Origin: an uncultured Saccharospirillaceae bacterium
GTDB taxonomy: Bacteria; Pseudomonadota; Gammaproteobacteria; Pseudomonadales; Oceanobacteraceae
NCBI GenBank assembly: GCA_947499545.1
Contig: CANMOZ010000005.1
Span: 62,001 to 126,000, forward strand
Reading direction: 5' to 3'
DNA length: 64,000 nucleotides
Shown here: positions 16,732-25,723 of the stretch, in pieces
Position numbering within the stretch: position 1 is the stretch's first letter
Layout: the number at the start of each line of letters is the position of its first letter
Made by a program: the position numbers and the translations under genes
The notes under the pieces: generated by a model
The model's input: only the letters and a program-made list of their open reading frames with translations
The model's database searches: none
What the model was told of the DNA's origin: nothing

Positions 16732-18612
16732 ATGGCTCATGTATTCAAAGGCTCAAAATTACAACGCAGGCAGCTACTGAAAGCGATCGGTGCCAGCGCT
16801 GTTATACCCAACCACCCCCTATTGGCTTACACGCAAAGGCTAGACGATATAAACGCCTTCCCCGAAGGCATAATGCAAGCCCCCCTGACCGGAAACAGTG
16901 GCACTCTGCAGGTATTACAAGGTCAATTGCCTGCAGATCTTTATGGCCATTGTTTTGTTGCTGAGGGCATTCCACTTGAAGCTGGGCATTTAAGCCCTGG
17001 GGGCCGCGGTGCACTCACACGCTACGATTTTGGGCATCCAGAGGGTGTTCGTTTCACACGCTCAATGATTGACACCCCCTCTGCCATATTGCAACAACAT
17101 GTCTCAGGTTGGTTAGACCGATTCCGGCTGCTCGGGGGCATGCTGTATTTCAGCCCGCGCCTTGGTTTCATGAATTACTGCAATACCGTCCCCATGCCAA
17201 TCGGAGATGGTCGTTTTCTTCTTGGGTATGAGGGCGGTATACCCTACGAATTTGATCCGCATTCCTTAGCACTGATCACACCCGTAGGGCACTTCAACGA
17301 ATGGGAAAGCAGCCTTCCAAGTTTCGCCAACGCCTTTACGCCTGACCGCTGGTTCTTCCAACAAGTTCGAACCACGGCTCACCCTTACTGGGATCAGGAC
17401 AGCGACCAGGTATTTACCATTAATTATGGCGGCAATGTGGGTGAATCAGGCCTTAGCAATGCCCATTTACATCTATTGATGTGGGACAAACAAGGGCCAT
17501 TTAATCGTTGGAATGTTCTCACCCGTGACGGCAAACCCGCCTATATCAGCTCCACTACTCATACCTTTGGAGTCACTCGCGAACATATCTTAATTTTTAA
17601 TACCGCCGCTCGGGTAGAAGCATTAAGGATGATTGGTATTGATAGTATCACTCCCCAAACGCACTCCACGCCTATTTGGATCATCCGCCGCAGCGATTTA
17701 CTTGATCATCAAGATCATGTCATCGCCGATTACGTTGAGTTGAATTTTGATACCTCTGACGTTGTGTGCGACTACGATGACCGTAATGGCGAAATTACGC
17801 TTTACGGTCAATACCTAGGCGCCACCGACAAATCAGAACCCTTGTACGAGGGGGAGTCTTGCCATTTTGGTGGGAAAGTTCCCAAGGCCCATGCTGGCTA
17901 CCCCGTCAGCCCAGTGGATGTTGGTGGTGTTGTAAGGGCCAGGATTCGAGTAACAGAATCTTCTGCATCTGAAATCAAAGAAGACTTTACACTCGTTCGA
18001 GACCCGCTCCTGTGTTGGGACATGAACGACCCAGCGCATCGCCATCAGTTCCAAAACCCTGAAAGATTGCGCCACCTGTATTGGTCAGCAACGGGTTATC
18101 GCCCTGACATGGTCGTTGAACGCATGGTAGAGGCTTATCAGGATTACCCCAATCGATACTTTGATCAATCCAGCATGCCCGAATCGGTTCAGCCCTCAAG
18201 TTTGATTCATCTTGATTGCGAAAACATGCTCCTCAGCGATGCCTATCAATTCCCAGGTGATGCCATTTGCCGCTCCCCACAGTTTATGCCACGCCCTGGT
18301 AGCACCGCACAAGACGATGGATACCTGTTGGCCTGGGTTGTACGCCAACAGCCAACAGCCAATCAAGGAACCGGAAAAGAACTCTGGATCTTTGATGCAC
18401 GCGCGTTGCAACAAGGACCGCTGTGTGTATTAGGAAGCTCTGAACTTCAGTTTGCAACCACCAATCATGCTTTATGGGTCGAGAGCTTAGGGCAGCGAGC
18501 GGTGGATGCCTATCGTGTTGACGTAAGCGATCATTTTCGATCCAAATTGCATCGCCATAGTCGAGAAGTGCGGAACGTTGTGGAGCGTGATGTACTTCCA
18601 CGTTTCTCTTGA
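16732..18612 (+). CDS. Tat-exported carotenoid-oxygenase-family (RPE65/CCD) protein
   Basis: 626 residues. A twin-arginine signal is clear (QRRQLLKAIGASAV, Arg12-Arg13), implying folded export with cofactor. Carotenoid cleavage oxygenases bind Fe(II) with four histidines. Three matching positions are visible: His217 in TTAHPYWDQD (family TAHP-x-x-D), His277 in STTHTFGVTREHILIF (family H-D-F-x-x-T-x-x-Y) and His579 in TTNHALWVES (family H-G-x-W). The third ligand, usually in H-x-x-N-A-Y-E, is not obvious: the corresponding stretch reads ADYVELNFDTSD. Substrate could be a carotenoid, stilbene or other conjugated molecule. A start-proximal promoter is not clear. The next gene, an exported FAD oxidase 112 bp downstream, may work with it. 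Confidence 0.82.
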   Translation: MAHVFKGSKLQRRQLLKAIGASAVIPNHPLLAYTQRLDDINAFPEGIMQAPLTGNSGTLQVLQGQLPADLYGHCFVAEGIPLEAGHLSPGGRGALTRYDFGHPEGVRFTRSMIDTPSAILQQHVSGWLDRFRLLGGMLYFSPRLGFMNYCNTVPMPIGDGRFLLGYEGGIPYEFDPHSLALITPVGHFNEWESSLPSFANAFTPDRWFFQQVRTTAHPYWDQDSDQVFTINYGGNVGESGLSNAHLHLLMWDKQGPFNRWNVLTRDGKPAYISSTTHTFGVTREHILIFNTAARVEALRMIGIDSITPQTHSTPIWIIRRSDLLDHQDHVIADYVELNFDTSDVVCDYDDRNGEITLYGQYLGATDKSEPLYEGESCHFGGKVPKAHAGYPVSPVDVGGVVRARIRVTESSASEIKEDFTLVRDPLLCWDMNDPAHRHQFQNPERLRHLYWSATGYRPDMVVERMVEAYQDYPNRYFDQSSMPESVQPSSLIHLDCENMLLSDAYQFPGDAICRSPQFMPRPGSTAQDDGYLLAWVVRQQPTANQGTGKELWIFDARALQQGPLCVLGSSELQFATTNHALWVESLGQRAVDAYRVDVSDHFRSKLHRHSREVRNVVERDVLPRFS

Positions 18613-18724
18613 GCTTGTAAATTAACATTCGGATTAAGCCTGACGCCAAATTGTCAGGCCAAGGTGTCCATACGCCTCTGCGTTTGAACATCAAAAATAC
18701 AAAAAAATGACAAAGGATTTGTCT

Positions 18725-20347
18725 ATGAAAACACCATTTTTAAAATCAACTGGGGGCGTTTTAGCAGGAGCTGGTTTATTAGCCTTGCTTTCAACGGCAC
18801 TTTTTTCCCTCACACCCGCACCGACCACACTGAGTAACTATCAAGGAACCTATCAATGTTCCCCTAGCGTTATTTATGATCCTAGATCTACCGCTGAAGT
18901 ACAGCAGATTGTCAAACAAGCTATTCTCGATGGGCAAACGGTCATGACGGGCAATCGTAAGTTTGCCAGTCAAATCGATGCTGCTTGCGCTGCGAATGGT
19001 CAAGTACAAATCACCCTAAAACATATGAATCGGATACTTCATTTTGATCATGATAAGCGTCAGGTGACCGTCGAAGCCGGCATGCGTTTTAACGATTTAA
19101 ATGATTTTCTGCGTGAGCAAGAGTTGGGTATCAATATGGTCACGGAGTTAGGGACCTTTACTATTGGTGGCATGCTTGGCAGCGGCACTCATGGTTCAAC
19201 GCTCACCAAACCCAGCAATATGATTGCTGACTATGTCACGGCCATGACGTTAGTCGATGGCCAAGGCAAGGTCCGGAAACTTGAAGGTGAATTGCTAAAC
19301 GCCGCTCGGGTCAACTTGGGAGTGCTGGGGGTCGTGGTAGACGTTACTTTACAGCTTGAATCTGCTTTCAAAGTGCAAGCCAAGGTTCAAGGATATGAAG
19401 ACGATGCTTCATTAACTGAGCATTTGCTTGAACTGGCTCATCAAAATTATTCCGCTAATGTTGCTTGGTTCCCAGGGCTGGGTCGATATACGGCAACCAC
19501 TTATAATCCTGTGTCGTTACAATCGACGGGGGAAGCTTACAACGCTCAAGCCAATATTTCTGACACCGGTGTTTATTTTTTCAATCTCCTGTTTAGCGCT
19601 GCGCACGAAATACCGGGCACAGCACTTCAATGTTTAGCCGCTAGAGCTCGCTACAGTCTGCGTTCAAGCTCTTACTTCCGCGACCTCCACTCCGATAAAG
19701 TCGTTGATAATGCCATCGGCCATTCTGACCAGATGCAATATTTCACCTGCAAAAGTGAAGATTCATGCATTTGGGATACATTGCCAATTGCCTTACAAGA
19801 AGTCGCTATCGATTTGAAAGATTTACCGGCATGGATTGAAGACGCTCGAGCCATTTTAAATAGCAACCCCAGAACCTGCTTCCCATTGAACGGCATTTAC
19901 TTTCGATTCGGCAAAGCTTCTCCAAGCTATTTAGGTATGAGTGCAGGCCGTGATACCGTTTATATCGGCATCGAATACGCACTTCGCCAAGAAGGCGCTG
20001 CCATTCCTAAGCATTACTTCGTAAACCTTGAATTAGAACAAATGTCGATCCGCAAATATCAAGCACGTCCACATTGGGGGAAAAACTCCGTTGCGATCTT
20101 TGAAGATGTGGCAAGCAAATACCCTAAATGGCAAGGCTTTTTAAAAGCCAAACAGGAACTTGACCCTAACAACGTCTTTACCAACCCCTTTTGGGAACGT
20201 GCAGCAGGGATAGAGCCGTTGAGCAATCAACTCACTAATGGGTGTGCTACGCGTGGAGACTGTTATTGCAAAACGGATGAACATTGTGGCGAAGGTTTGA
20301 GTTGTGTGGCTGGCGCCGCTTATGACTCGGCTAGGGTTTGCCGTTAA
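18725..20347 (+). CDS. Exported FAD-linked oxidase (aldonolactone-oxidase-like, VAO fold)
   Basis: 540 residues from ATG 18725, which follows AAAGGA at good spacing. An ATG 18 bp upstream lacks one. An N-terminal hydrophobic helix (about 10-30) anchors or exports it. The FAD-binding PCMH-type domain shows SPSVIYDPRSTAEVQQIV, VTVEAGMRFNDLNDFL and TFTIGGMLGSGTHGSTL (about 144-160). The C-terminal half resembles the ALO domain of gulono/arabinonolactone oxidases, ending at KQELDPNNVFTNPFW. The usual histidine for covalent FAD attachment is not visible in MTGNRKFASQ. The last 35 residues add six cysteines (CATRGDCYCKTDEHCGEG and beyond), a small disulfide-rich tail unusual in the family. Probably co-expressed with the preceding carotenoid-oxygenase-family gene. 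Confidence 0.85.
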   Translation: MKTPFLKSTGGVLAGAGLLALLSTALFSLTPAPTTLSNYQGTYQCSPSVIYDPRSTAEVQQIVKQAILDGQTVMTGNRKFASQIDAACAANGQVQITLKHMNRILHFDHDKRQVTVEAGMRFNDLNDFLREQELGINMVTELGTFTIGGMLGSGTHGSTLTKPSNMIADYVTAMTLVDGQGKVRKLEGELLNAARVNLGVLGVVVDVTLQLESAFKVQAKVQGYEDDASLTEHLLELAHQNYSANVAWFPGLGRYTATTYNPVSLQSTGEAYNAQANISDTGVYFFNLLFSAAHEIPGTALQCLAARARYSLRSSSYFRDLHSDKVVDNAIGHSDQMQYFTCKSEDSCIWDTLPIALQEVAIDLKDLPAWIEDARAILNSNPRTCFPLNGIYFRFGKASPSYLGMSAGRDTVYIGIEYALRQEGAAIPKHYFVNLELEQMSIRKYQARPHWGKNSVAIFEDVASKYPKWQGFLKAKQELDPNNVFTNPFWERAAGIEPLSNQLTNGCATRGDCYCKTDEHCGEGLSCVAGAAYDSARVCR

Positions 20348-20353
20348 ACGCTT

Positions 20354-20662
20354 TTAACGACTCTTATCATGCTTTGCGGCCTCTTGTGTAGGCCGCTCAC
20401 TTTCTGAGGAGGTAACAAGCTTAAGCGAAGAACGTTGCTTTTTCTCTCTGAGACTTTTTTGAGCATCTGTCTCAAGCAACCTTTTCGAAGCCGGAGAATC
20501 AAGGTTAACGCCCTGTTGTCGAATCTCCCGCATCACTTGTTCAATCAACGCACACTGACGCTTTGTATCATCTAGTTGTTTATGAAGTGCGTCAGCACAT
20601 ACTCTCAGCTCTTTAATGAGACGTCTTAATCGGTGAGCGGGGAGATAATCGATTTGTGCCAT
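20354..20662 (-). CDS. Hypothetical coiled-coil protein
   Basis: 102 residues, not recognised. Residues about 10-50 form a likely amphipathic helix/coiled coil (HRLRRLIKELRVCADALHKQ), followed by a charged, Ser/Lys/Glu-rich tail. No signal peptide or membrane segment. It ends 6 bp from the convergent FAD oxidase gene. A GCGGCCT/AGGCCGC stem overlaps its 3' end (about 20378-20398). It runs in the same direction as the UPF0270 gene. Confidence 0.55.
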   Translation of the reverse strand: MAQIDYLPAHRLRRLIKELRVCADALHKQLDDTKRQCALIEQVMREIRQQGVNLDSPASKRLLETDAQKSLREKKQRSSLKLVTSSESERPTQEAAKHDKSR

Positions 20663-20744
20663 ACAGGACCACCGGAAGGCTCCTTTAGGGTGATCATAGC
20701 TCCAACGCTCAGGAAAAAGCAGTCCTGCACCAGACGATTAGTAG

Positions 20745-20972
20745 CTAACCAAGCTGTTCTTTATGCAGCAAGGTGCAGCTTTCTGTCGCCTCATCAAAGA
20801 TAATAACCACTTCCCCTCGCGTTAACTGCAATAAAACCTGGTCATTTTTATCCTCTAACGACCATTCCATCTCACCGTAATCTGTCCCTTCCCGAAGCAC
20901 AAATGCTTCTATTAGTGCACTTAAGGTCTCTTTTTCTAAACACTGATAAGGCACTTCCACTATTTCTGACAT
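20745..20972 (-). CDS. UPF0270 (YheU) family protein
   Basis: 75-residue conserved gammaproteobacterial protein of unknown function. VPYQCLEKETLSALIEAF, LREGTDYGEMEWSLEDK and QLTRGEVVIIFDE align with E. coli YheU (DLSPETLENLIESF, LREGTDYGEHE, QLQCGEAVLVW). Length is normal. It lies between two small hypothetical genes on the same strand. Confidence 0.9.
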   Translation of the reverse strand: MSEIVEVPYQCLEKETLSALIEAFVLREGTDYGEMEWSLEDKNDQVLLQLTRGEVVIIFDEATESCTLLHKEQLG

Positions 20973-21052
20973 ACATTCATCTCAGGTTCACCTTTACACT
21001 TTCTTTAAATAGATCCACTTTTGAACAGAATCCCCAAAATGCCCTATCAAAA

Positions 21053-21499
21053 TCAAGAAAACGCCAGCTCTCGTTCCCACTCACAGGCCACCCGCGAGAC
21101 CTTGGAGTTGCCTGGTAAGTGAGTTGCCCCTTCTGCCGCCCAATGAAACACGTGTTTCCCACGCGTTTCTGTTTCCAAATGGACCACCGCTGACGTCCAA
21201 TACATCCGATTCAATAGACTTTCAAATTGTTCTAACCAATGCGCCCAGCATTGCTCAATCGCTCGATAACTGGCCGCAAAATAAATCAATCGAGAGTGAT
21301 AACTGCCTTCTAAAGTATCCTTGCCTGGCATAGCAAACATCGGCGAACAAAAATAAGGCCACTCATCGTCAAAGCTACGCGGCAAAGACAAAATAACGGA
21401 GCGATTAATGCGCGAACGCAACAAATTTTCATTTGTTTCACTTGGAGGTATTTCTCGAATATGCCCATACACGATGGATTCTTGATCAAAACCGGACAA
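21053..21499 (-). CDS. Hypothetical protein
   Basis: 148 residues, no family recognised. No signal peptide or membrane segment. It is rich in aromatic residues and His (YFCSPMFAMPG, YWTSAVVHLETETRGKHVFHW). The frame opens with TTG at 21499 preceded by GAGG, and GTG ten codons later is an alternative. Support is the long frame, its place in a minus-strand run with the UPF0270 gene, and ordinary codon use. Confidence 0.5.
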   Translation of the reverse strand: MSGFDQESIVYGHIREIPPSETNENLLRSRINRSVILSLPRSFDDEWPYFCSPMFAMPGKDTLEGSYHSRLIYFAASYRAIEQCWAHWLEQFESLLNRMYWTSAVVHLETETRGKHVFHWAAEGATHLPGNSKVSRVACEWERELAFS

Positions 21500-21646
21500 A
21501 AGCCTGACCTCAATGACGCTGTGCCGCTATAGTAAACGATCTCTTGATCAAGCACACTCTATCCCAGGTGCTTCATTTTACAAAAACCAACCTGAAACGA
21601 AGATTTGTGATCTATGTATCCAGGGCAGATGAATAAGGACTCTTAT

Positions 21647-22255
21647 ATGACTACCCCTTCAATGCTGCAACGTCCCATTCCATTGGCACTTGCCGCTTTT
21701 TTTGTTTTGTTAACGCTATGGTCAGCCTATAACCCGGCTTCTTGGGATGTATGGATTGCCGAAATGTTACCTGTTTTAGGTGTATTTATCGCACTTGCCA
21801 TCACCTCACGCTGGTTTAGCTTTTCGGATTCAGCCTACGTGATGATGTCACTTTGGTTATACATGCATACGATTGGTGCGCATTACACCTTTGCAAACGT
21901 CCCTTTTGATTTCTTTAATAACCTCATTGGGTCTGAGCGCAACCAATACGACCGCGTAGCTCATTACATCATTGGATTTTACGCCTACCCTATGGCGGAA
22001 TGGCTTCTTCGAAAAGGACACTGCGGATTAAAGCTTGCGCTCTTTTTCAGTTTATTTTTCATTATGAGCATTGCTGCAACTTACGAGATCATCGAATGGC
22101 AATACGCCGTTATTGAAGGAGGCGATGCTGGGATAGAGTTTTTGGGTTCACAAGGCGATATTTGGGATGCCCAAAAAGATATGTTGGCTGACACCTTAGG
22201 TGCTATTACCAGCCTCATCATTTTTTCCTTTTTAAGGCCTGACCTCAAACCCTGA
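21647..22255 (+). CDS. DUF2238 (YjdF-like) integral membrane protein
   Basis: 202 residues from ATG 21647, preceded by AAGGACTCTTAT; earlier in-frame ATGs lack ribosome-binding sites. About six transmembrane segments. The family core is visible as YMHTIGAHYTFANVPF, RNQYDRVAHYIIGF and AATYEIIEWQYAV, plus DIWDAQKDMLADTLGA near the C-terminus. The His, Asp and Glu residues in these blocks are conserved and face the membrane interior in models of the family. Function is unknown. Monocistronic by position. Confidence 0.88.
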   Translation: MTTPSMLQRPIPLALAAFFVLLTLWSAYNPASWDVWIAEMLPVLGVFIALAITSRWFSFSDSAYVMMSLWLYMHTIGAHYTFANVPFDFFNNLIGSERNQYDRVAHYIIGFYAYPMAEWLLRKGHCGLKLALFFSLFFIMSIAATYEIIEWQYAVIEGGDAGIEFLGSQGDIWDAQKDMLADTLGAITSLIIFSFLRPDLKP

Positions 22256-22534
22256 GTTTTCTAAACAAATCGAATCTACTCATGCCACTCTCAACCGCTT
22301 GATGAATTCGGCGGGTAGATTTCGATTTAAAAGGCTTACCAATGCCATGTTCAAGGGTTCCGATGCAATATAAATGTTTGATAAGAGCCAAGCTGTTTTA
22401 AACTGACATCACATTTTAATAATAACTAATCAATCGGCTAGTAGCGTCTTAAACATCTTAATGAAAGGATATTTCCGAAACATCGTTCTCAACTATTCTC
22501 TGAAATATAAAAATCTTGTATTTGGAGCGTTACT

Positions 22535-23041
22535 TTGAAAACCGCAAACAAAGCTTCGTCAGTCAGTCTCTTGGCGCTGGGTTTAATGAGTTCATTTTTT
22601 ACGTCTGCTGATACGTTAAGAAGTGGCGCTTATGGAGCTTGCGTGATACCCGAAGCTAATATATCTGGAGCAAAATTATTACTTGATTATGAAGCATGCA
22701 ACCCTAAAAACATTGCAGAACGCGACAATGTAAACTTTTCTAAAGTTGCATCTAGCAACAACGAAGATCAGTTCCAGATTAAACACGTAAAAACACATTT
22801 ATGCATCGATCTTCACAGTTCAAACCCTAGCCAATTAACACTCTCCGAAAGTTGCAGCACATATTTCACAAGAGAAAACGCATCTAGAGGCGGACTGAAA
22901 GTAGTGGGAAAGGATTTAGTCATAACCGGGACATTGCTACCTCCCAAACACCGTGTTGACACCCTTTCCTTAATGCCTGCCGGCAGGAATGACCTTTCAA
23001 TGCGTGCTCAGATTTTTCAATTTGCAAAAATCAATGATTAA
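22535..23041 (+). CDS. Small secreted protein, possibly beta-trefoil
   Basis: 168 residues starting at TTG 22535 with a good GGAG. A signal peptide (SLLALGLMSSFFTSADT) is followed by a mature part with four cysteines. The repeated pattern QFQIKHVKTHLCIDLHSS, then LTLSESCST, recalls Q-x-W/F repeats of ricin-like or cytolethal-distending-toxin A/C beta-trefoil domains, but only one repeat is convincing. Function unknown. Isolated between spacers of about 280 and 400 bp. Confidence 0.55.
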   Translation: MKTANKASSVSLLALGLMSSFFTSADTLRSGAYGACVIPEANISGAKLLLDYEACNPKNIAERDNVNFSKVASSNNEDQFQIKHVKTHLCIDLHSSNPSQLTLSESCSTYFTRENASRGGLKVVGKDLVITGTLLPPKHRVDTLSLMPAGRNDLSMRAQIFQFAKIND

Positions 23042-23438
23042 TATGGCACCATCCGCCACTTGTTTGGACATGCACGAGCCTTGAACGCTTTCCCTACACC
23101 TAAGTCAAAGCCCTTTAATTCAAGGGCATGAATTCACATCGTTTTCTACCTAGAATATCTGGATCGGTTGGGTTGCAAGCTCTAAAGCCAAACTCCAGAC
23201 AAGACGGCATAAGCAGTGTCAAAAACGCGGTAAGCAAAATAACCATGAATTCAATATGCACCACTGCATAAGCTGGGCGTTTATCTATTGTGAGTACGCA
23301 TGAATAAGGCGTTGAGGCCATTTCCATAGACATCATGACGGGCCAGAAAAATAAAGATTAGTCTCGTTCAGCTATTGTCGATGCATCGAAAACACAGTAG
23401 CCTGGGCGTTGTATGCATTCGTTTATATCAGAGATCCC
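23042..23438. other. 397-bp spacer before gmhA
   Basis: No convincing gene. A stem GCCCTT (23110-23115) / AAGGGC (23122-23127) without a U-tract lies in it and may help end transcription of the secreted-protein gene. A 73-codon minus-strand frame is not supported. Confidence 0.4.
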
Positions 23439-24029
23439 ATGTCCGACTCCGTACTTAGTGCGCTTGTAGAAGCCCAAACTGCCTTAGACAACCTCATCAA
23501 CAGTACTGAGGCTTTAGATAGCATTCGAAGTGCCGCTCAACAATTAATCAACTGTTTCGAGCATGGCGGGAAAATCATCAGCTGCGGAAATGGCGGCTCT
23601 ATGAGCGATGCAATGCATTTCGCGGAAGAACTCACTGGCCGCTATCGAGGCAATCGACGCGCTCTACCTGCCATCGCAATTAGTGACGCAGGGCATATCA
23701 GCTGTGTTTCTAACGACTATGGATATGAATCCATTTTCTCTCGCTTTGTTGAAGCTCATGGGAAGCCAGGCGATGTACTCTTTGCTATCAGCACCAGCGG
23801 TGCCAGCAAAAACGTACTAAAGGCGTGTGAAGTCGCGAAACAGCAAGGCATGAACATCATCAGCCTTACCGGCAAGCCCCACACTTCAATTGGACAACAT
23901 GCCAACATTGATGTCTGCACCCCTGGCGGCCAATATGCTGATCGTGTACAAGAGCTACACATCAAAGTGATTCATATCTTAATCGAACAAGTGGAGCGGC
24001 ACTTCTTTCCCGAAAACTATACAGCCTAA
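23439..24029 (+). CDS. gmhA: Phosphoheptose isomerase GmhA
   Basis: Converts sedoheptulose 7-phosphate to D-glycero-D-manno-heptose 7-phosphate, the first step of ADP-heptose synthesis for the LPS inner core. 196 residues from ATG 23439, the usual length. The SIS fold shows SCGNGGSMSDAMHFAEELTGRYRGN with the zinc/catalytic His-Glu of DAMHFAEE, AISTSGASKNVLKAC, and RVQELHIKVIHILIEQVE holding the Gln and His metal ligands. The position equivalent to E. coli His56 is Met here, but the catalytic residues are intact. A strong terminator follows. Confidence 0.95.
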   Translation: MSDSVLSALVEAQTALDNLINSTEALDSIRSAAQQLINCFEHGGKIISCGNGGSMSDAMHFAEELTGRYRGNRRALPAIAISDAGHISCVSNDYGYESIFSRFVEAHGKPGDVLFAISTSGASKNVLKACEVAKQQGMNIISLTGKPHTSIGQHANIDVCTPGGQYADRVQELHIKVIHILIEQVERHFFPENYTA

Positions 24030-24047
24030 TCACTAAAAACACTTAAT

Positions 24048-24085
24048 CGAAGCGTGCCTGCCAAACAACAGGTGCGTTTCGTTTT
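24048..24085 (+). terminator. Rho-independent terminator after gmhA
   Basis: A 13-bp stem with three G-U pairs (24048-24060 with 24069-24081), an 8-nt loop and TTTT, 18 bp after the gmhA stop. Confidence 0.75.
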
Positions 24086-24146
24086 AATAATGCAGCACAG
24101 TATTTTTCGCACTTCTCAAATCAATAGACTTTAATAACCTTTTTTT

Positions 24147-24632
24147 ATGGCAGACATAGCGACACCGACGATTCACTTTTATCTCTCAAATGACGAGCAC
24201 GGTTATTTTTCAAACTTCTCAAGGCATCCTGTTTACCTGAAAGGAAAACGCTGGCCAACATCTGAGCACTACTTTCAAGCACAAAAATTTTGTGGAACAG
24301 AACATGAAGAGCAGGTTCGCCTAGCAGACAAACCCATGCATGCGGCCAGAATGGGAAGAGAACGCAGTCGTCCACTGAGAAAAGATTGGGATACTGTCAA
24401 AGACAGCATCATGAAAGAAGCTGTTATGGCCAAGTTCACACAACACGCCGAACTAAAACAACGCCTTCTTAATACTGGCAATGCATTACTTGTAGAACGC
24501 ACGGCCAATGATCATTACTGGGGAGATGGTGGCGATGGCAGCGGCCTAAACAAGTTAGGACACATTCTCATGGATGTACGTAACAACATCCGAGAAGGTA
24601 AGACCCAGCTTGAAAGTGGGTCACACCAATAG
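24147..24632 (+). CDS. NADAR-family N-glycosidase (YbiA/RibX-like)
   Basis: 161 residues of the NADAR family. E. coli YbiA hydrolyses the N-glycosidic bond of reactive early riboflavin intermediates. Other members act on ADP-ribose or NAD-derived compounds. Typical blocks are GYFSNFSRHPVYLKGKRWPTS, EHYFQAQKF, a KDWDTVKDSIMKEAVMAKF helix, and ANDHYWGDGGDGSGLNKLGHIL with the conserved W-G-D-G. Length is normal for the YbiA branch. The start has almost no Shine-Dalgarno. Stands alone between two terminators. Confidence 0.9.
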   Translation: MADIATPTIHFYLSNDEHGYFSNFSRHPVYLKGKRWPTSEHYFQAQKFCGTEHEEQVRLADKPMHAARMGRERSRPLRKDWDTVKDSIMKEAVMAKFTQHAELKQRLLNTGNALLVERTANDHYWGDGGDGSGLNKLGHILMDVRNNIREGKTQLESGSHQ

Positions 24633-24676
24633 CCATTTTTTGCAACTCTTAACCCTAAATGAAGCAGTTCATCAAA

Positions 24677-24702
24677 GCCCCATCGCTTTGGGGCAATCTT
24701 TT
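24677..24702 (+). terminator. Terminator between NADAR gene and the AIM24 operon
   Basis: Stem GCCCCA (24677-24682) / TGGGGC (24689-24694) followed by AATCTTTT. On the minus strand the U-tract is weak, so it mainly serves the plus-strand gene. Confidence 0.65.
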
Positions 24703-24704
24703 AC

Positions 24705-25712
24705 TTAATCGTCTGAAGAACTGCTTTCAACCGGTCTAAAAGGCTCTACCCAATGAAGGAAAGCACCCACATTCCGTGTCTGTATCCAAACCTTTCCTTT
24801 CCCTTTGAAACGACAAACAAAGCCTTCGCCAGAGAAAAATAATGATTTGTACCCACCCACTTTTGTAATGTCGTAATCCAAACCTTCTGTAAAAGCCACA
24901 ATGTTACCGGTATCGACGACATAATCGCCATCAACATCCAGCATGATTATCCCACCGTAGGTGTTAAACCAAAGGTCTCCATTGCCGCTGCAACGAATCA
25001 AAAACAAGCTCTCTCCAGAGAAAAACCCTTTTGCAAGCCCTTGCCACTTTGTTTCGGTGATCACACTACTGGAGGAAGCGACAAATGCAGAATTCTGCAA
25101 ATAAATGGTTTCATTGTTTAAATGCACATGAGCTAAGTCACCCGGAGTACCCGGCGCGATACCAATTTCACCAGGGCCATTTTCAGCCGTAAATTCATTA
25201 ATAAAAAGCGATTCCGATGTTAACAGCCGCCCCAACCCACCCTTTATTTTGGTTTTCATCACAATATGGGTATCCATGGTCGCCATAGCCGAGGCTTCCA
25301 CTTTGAGCGTTTCATTTTTGGGAAGCTGCACAGTTAAAAATGCATAGTCCGGTCTTCCTTCGATGCTGAATTGCAATCCTGGCATATCATACCTTTGAAG
25401 CTCATCGGAGCCTTTAGATGTCTGTTGGTCGCCTTTAATGCTGACGTCTTGTGGCTGCCCTGACGACACGGCCTCACCTTCCATGGTCTGGATGTCGACC
25501 ATTACACCAGACTGGCTCAGCGCGTTCTGAATACGTTGTGCCGTGGGTAAATCAACATCTTTTTTGATGGCTATAGGAGCTTGTGTAAAGGCTTGGGACA
25601 CGCGCTCAGGCTGTGTATTAAATAATTGAGCAATAGCCTCAATAGCTTGTTCTTGAGTGACACCGGGATTCAAAACGCCCGTTAACACAACACGATACTG
25701 AGTGAAGGACAT
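24705..25712 (-). CDS. AIM24-family protein with N-terminal L7/L12-like domain
   Basis: 335 residues. Residues 1-75 (YRVVLTGVLNPGVTQEQAIE through a NALSQSGVMVDI strand) resemble a ribosomal-L7/L12-C-terminal-like module that precedes membrane or AIM24 domains in several gammaproteobacteria. A linker follows, then the AIM24/TIGR00266 domain (about 110-330) with EASAMATMDTHIVMKT, SESLFINEFTA, GEIGIAPGTPGDLAHV and VVDTGNIVAFTEGLDYDI. AIM24-type proteins form double-stranded beta-helices; the bacterial role is unknown, though mitochondrial AIM24 affects inner-membrane organisation. Last gene of a four-gene operon; AAGGAAG precedes the start. Only this paralogue has the extra N-terminal domain. 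Confidence 0.88.
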   Translation of the reverse strand: MSFTQYRVVLTGVLNPGVTQEQAIEAIAQLFNTQPERVSQAFTQAPIAIKKDVDLPTAQRIQNALSQSGVMVDIQTMEGEAVSSGQPQDVSIKGDQQTSKGSDELQRYDMPGLQFSIEGRPDYAFLTVQLPKNETLKVEASAMATMDTHIVMKTKIKGGLGRLLTSESLFINEFTAENGPGEIGIAPGTPGDLAHVHLNNETIYLQNSAFVASSSSVITETKWQGLAKGFFSGESLFLIRCSGNGDLWFNTYGGIIMLDVDGDYVVDTGNIVAFTEGLDYDITKVGGYKSLFFSGEGFVCRFKGKGKVWIQTRNVGAFLHWVEPFRPVESSSSDD

Positions 25713-25723
25713 CTTTAGCTTCC

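Noticed and set aside
21310-21555. 81-codon minus-strand frame with several cysteines
   Set aside because: Overlaps the better supported 148-residue gene in another frame and has no start signal.
23115-23336. 73-codon minus-strand frame with one hydrophobic stretch
   Set aside because: No ribosome-binding site, irregular composition, no family resemblance; lies in a plain spacer.
23580-23640. Possible loss of a catalytic histidine in GmhA (GGSM instead of GGSH)
   Set aside because: The metal/catalytic histidine is the one in DAMHF, which is present; the changed position is not essential.
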